DNA from: Gammaproteobacteria bacterium HGW-Gammaproteobacteria-14
GTDB lineage: Bacteria; Pseudomonadota; Gammaproteobacteria; Pseudomonadales; Alcanivoracaceae
DNA length: 6,010 bases
Assembly: GCA_002840115.1 (NCBI GenBank)
Contig: PGZG01000116.1
Span: 1-6,010 of the forward strand
Direction: 5' to 3'
The notes under the pieces are model-generated. The model saw nothing but the letters and a program-made list of their open reading frames with translations. It ran no database searches and was not told where the DNA came from. Shown in pieces: positions 5,253 to 6,010 of the stretch; the first letter of the stretch is position 1; each line of letters begins with the position of its first letter. Both the position numbers and the translations under genes were made by a program.

Positions 5253-6010
5253 TCAGCCAAAATATTCCTGCCGCCGGGCAATAATCTGATCCGCAATATA
5301 GGTAGCCATGGCATATACCGTTACCTGCGGGTTGACGATAATCGACGTCGGCAGCAGGCTCGCATCCACCACATAAAGGCCTTTCACATCATGGCTTTCA
5401 CCATGAGGCGCCACCACCGTAGTGGCCGGGTCAGCCCCCATACGGCAGCTTCCTTGAGGATGATAGGACACCAGACGTAAACGCTGGGGCTGGTTCTCCA
5501 GCCGAGCCAACACCTCATCGATCTCATCCGGGTGCCGAATGATCAGTTTTTCCACGCTGGGGACATACACTTCCTCAGCTCCAGCGGCAAAATGGATTTG
5601 CGCGCTGGCTTTGATGGAGGCCAACATGGCCGGGAAATCCTGATCGGACACCTTGTAATCCACCACCTTGCGACCCTTCTCCCAACGAATCTGACCCACA
5701 TTGTGGTCATGAATCAGAGTAACGATGCCGCTTTTGTAACGGGCCTCCTCCATAAACTGGAGAAACGGCTTGCCGGTGCCCGGCTCATGCAGCAGACACA
5801 TCTCCACCGCACCGAGACCACCGGCTTCCAGCACAAAACCGCCTTTCTCGGGCAGCAAGAACTCATCCACATAAACTCCCAGCAAGGCACCGCGCCAGGG
5901 ATAGACTGGTTTTTCATATTTGGCGGCGACAAACATAGAGGGGTGACAGGCGAAGTTACGTCCCACTTGGCCGGAGCTATTACCAAGATCGCTTTTCAGC
6001 ATCAACAATG
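5253..6010 (-). CDS. GMC-family flavoprotein oxidoreductase/dehydrogenase, 3' part only (N-terminus beyond the window)
   Basis: About 251 C-terminal residues of an expected 500-550 are present; the frame stays open at the right edge, and the TTG/ATG codons near 6000-6008 are internal. Motifs seen: SSGQVGRNFACHP at fragment residues 11-23, the link typical after the second FAD-binding strand; FAAGAEEVYVPS at 140-151; and the C-terminal GMC domain with YHPQGSCRMG (182-191) and VVDASLLP (213-220) followed by VNPQVT. His183 (codon 5460-5462) and Asn226 (codon 5331-5333) match the active-site His and Asn of the family, so this copy looks catalytically competent. It aligns end to end with the downstream GMC protein (shared GALxGVxVD, GAExVxxPSxEKL, GxCRMG, GLYVxDAS), so the two are paralogues. 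It precedes the Tat small-subunit gene by 128 bases and is probably the first gene of the visible operon. The substrate and electron acceptor cannot be read from the sequence. Confidence 0.93.
   Translation of the reverse strand, partial: LLMLKSDLGNSSGQVGRNFACHPSMFVAAKYEKPVYPWRGALLGVYVDEFLLPEKGGFVLEAGGLGAVEMCLLHEPGTGKPFLQFMEEARYKSGIVTLIHDHNVGQIRWEKGRKVVDYKVSDQDFPAMLASIKASAQIHFAAGAEEVYVPSVEKLIIRHPDEIDEVLARLENQPQRLRLVSYHPQGSCRMGADPATTVVAPHGESHDVKGLYVVDASLLPTSIIVNPQVTVYAMATYIADQIIARRQEYFG

Noticed and set aside
5078..5314. Minus-strand open frame of 78 codons spanning the spacer between the upstream GMC gene and the small-subunit gene
   Set aside because: It overlaps both neighbouring genes in another frame, and its start lies inside the GMC coding sequence. 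The spacer itself contains only a ten-codon mini-frame without a convincing ribosome binding site.
6000..6008. TTG/ATG codons as the start of the upstream GMC gene
   Set aside because: The fragment begins in the middle of the GMC fold; the FAD-binding Gly motif and N-terminal half must lie beyond the window.

Overview
The window looks like part of a Gram-negative, probably gammaproteobacterial, chromosome. The evidence is a moderately GC-rich composition, Shine-Dalgarno sites of the CCGGAG type, a Sec signal peptide, a twin-arginine signal, and a compact rho-independent terminator. The mix of acetoacetyl-CoA synthetase with flavin-dependent GMC dehydrogenases recalls aerobic marine Gammaproteobacteria. 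That placement is a guess from gene content; no marker gene in the window proves it.

Left part, plus strand. The window opens inside an acetoacetate-CoA ligase gene, of which about two thirds (the C-terminal side) is present and looks intact. A 246-base gap follows, holding weak hairpins, an AT-rich dyad (TAACTG-N9-CAGTTA) over a possible extended -10, and a small 5' leader hairpin. Next is a 418-residue exported protein with a clear Sec signal peptide that I do not recognise. It ends just before a perfect 17-bp stem-loop that can terminate transcription from both sides.

Right part, minus strand, reading from right to left. The 3' half of a GMC-family flavoprotein dehydrogenase gene is followed by a stem-loop and a 128-base spacer. 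Then comes a 197-residue twin-arginine-signal protein resembling the small subunit of gluconate 2-dehydrogenase-type enzymes. Only 15 bases later begins a second, complete GMC-family flavoprotein of 532 residues. This reads as one operon: GMC (canonical), Tat small subunit, GMC (divergent). Neither flavoprotein region in view shows a signal peptide (the first gene's N-terminus is outside the window). The small subunit may therefore carry its partner across the membrane folded, as in known flavoprotein/small-subunit dehydrogenases.

The most interesting point is a contrast between the two GMC proteins. The upstream one keeps the usual C-terminal His (HPQGSCRMG) and Asn (VNPQ) active-site positions. 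The downstream one has Thr at both aligned positions (TPHGTCRMG and STPQ), yet is full length, has an intact FAD-binding Gly motif and is translated from a good ribosome binding site. It may use different chemistry or act as a non-catalytic or electron-transfer partner in a mixed complex. No substrate can be assigned from the sequence.
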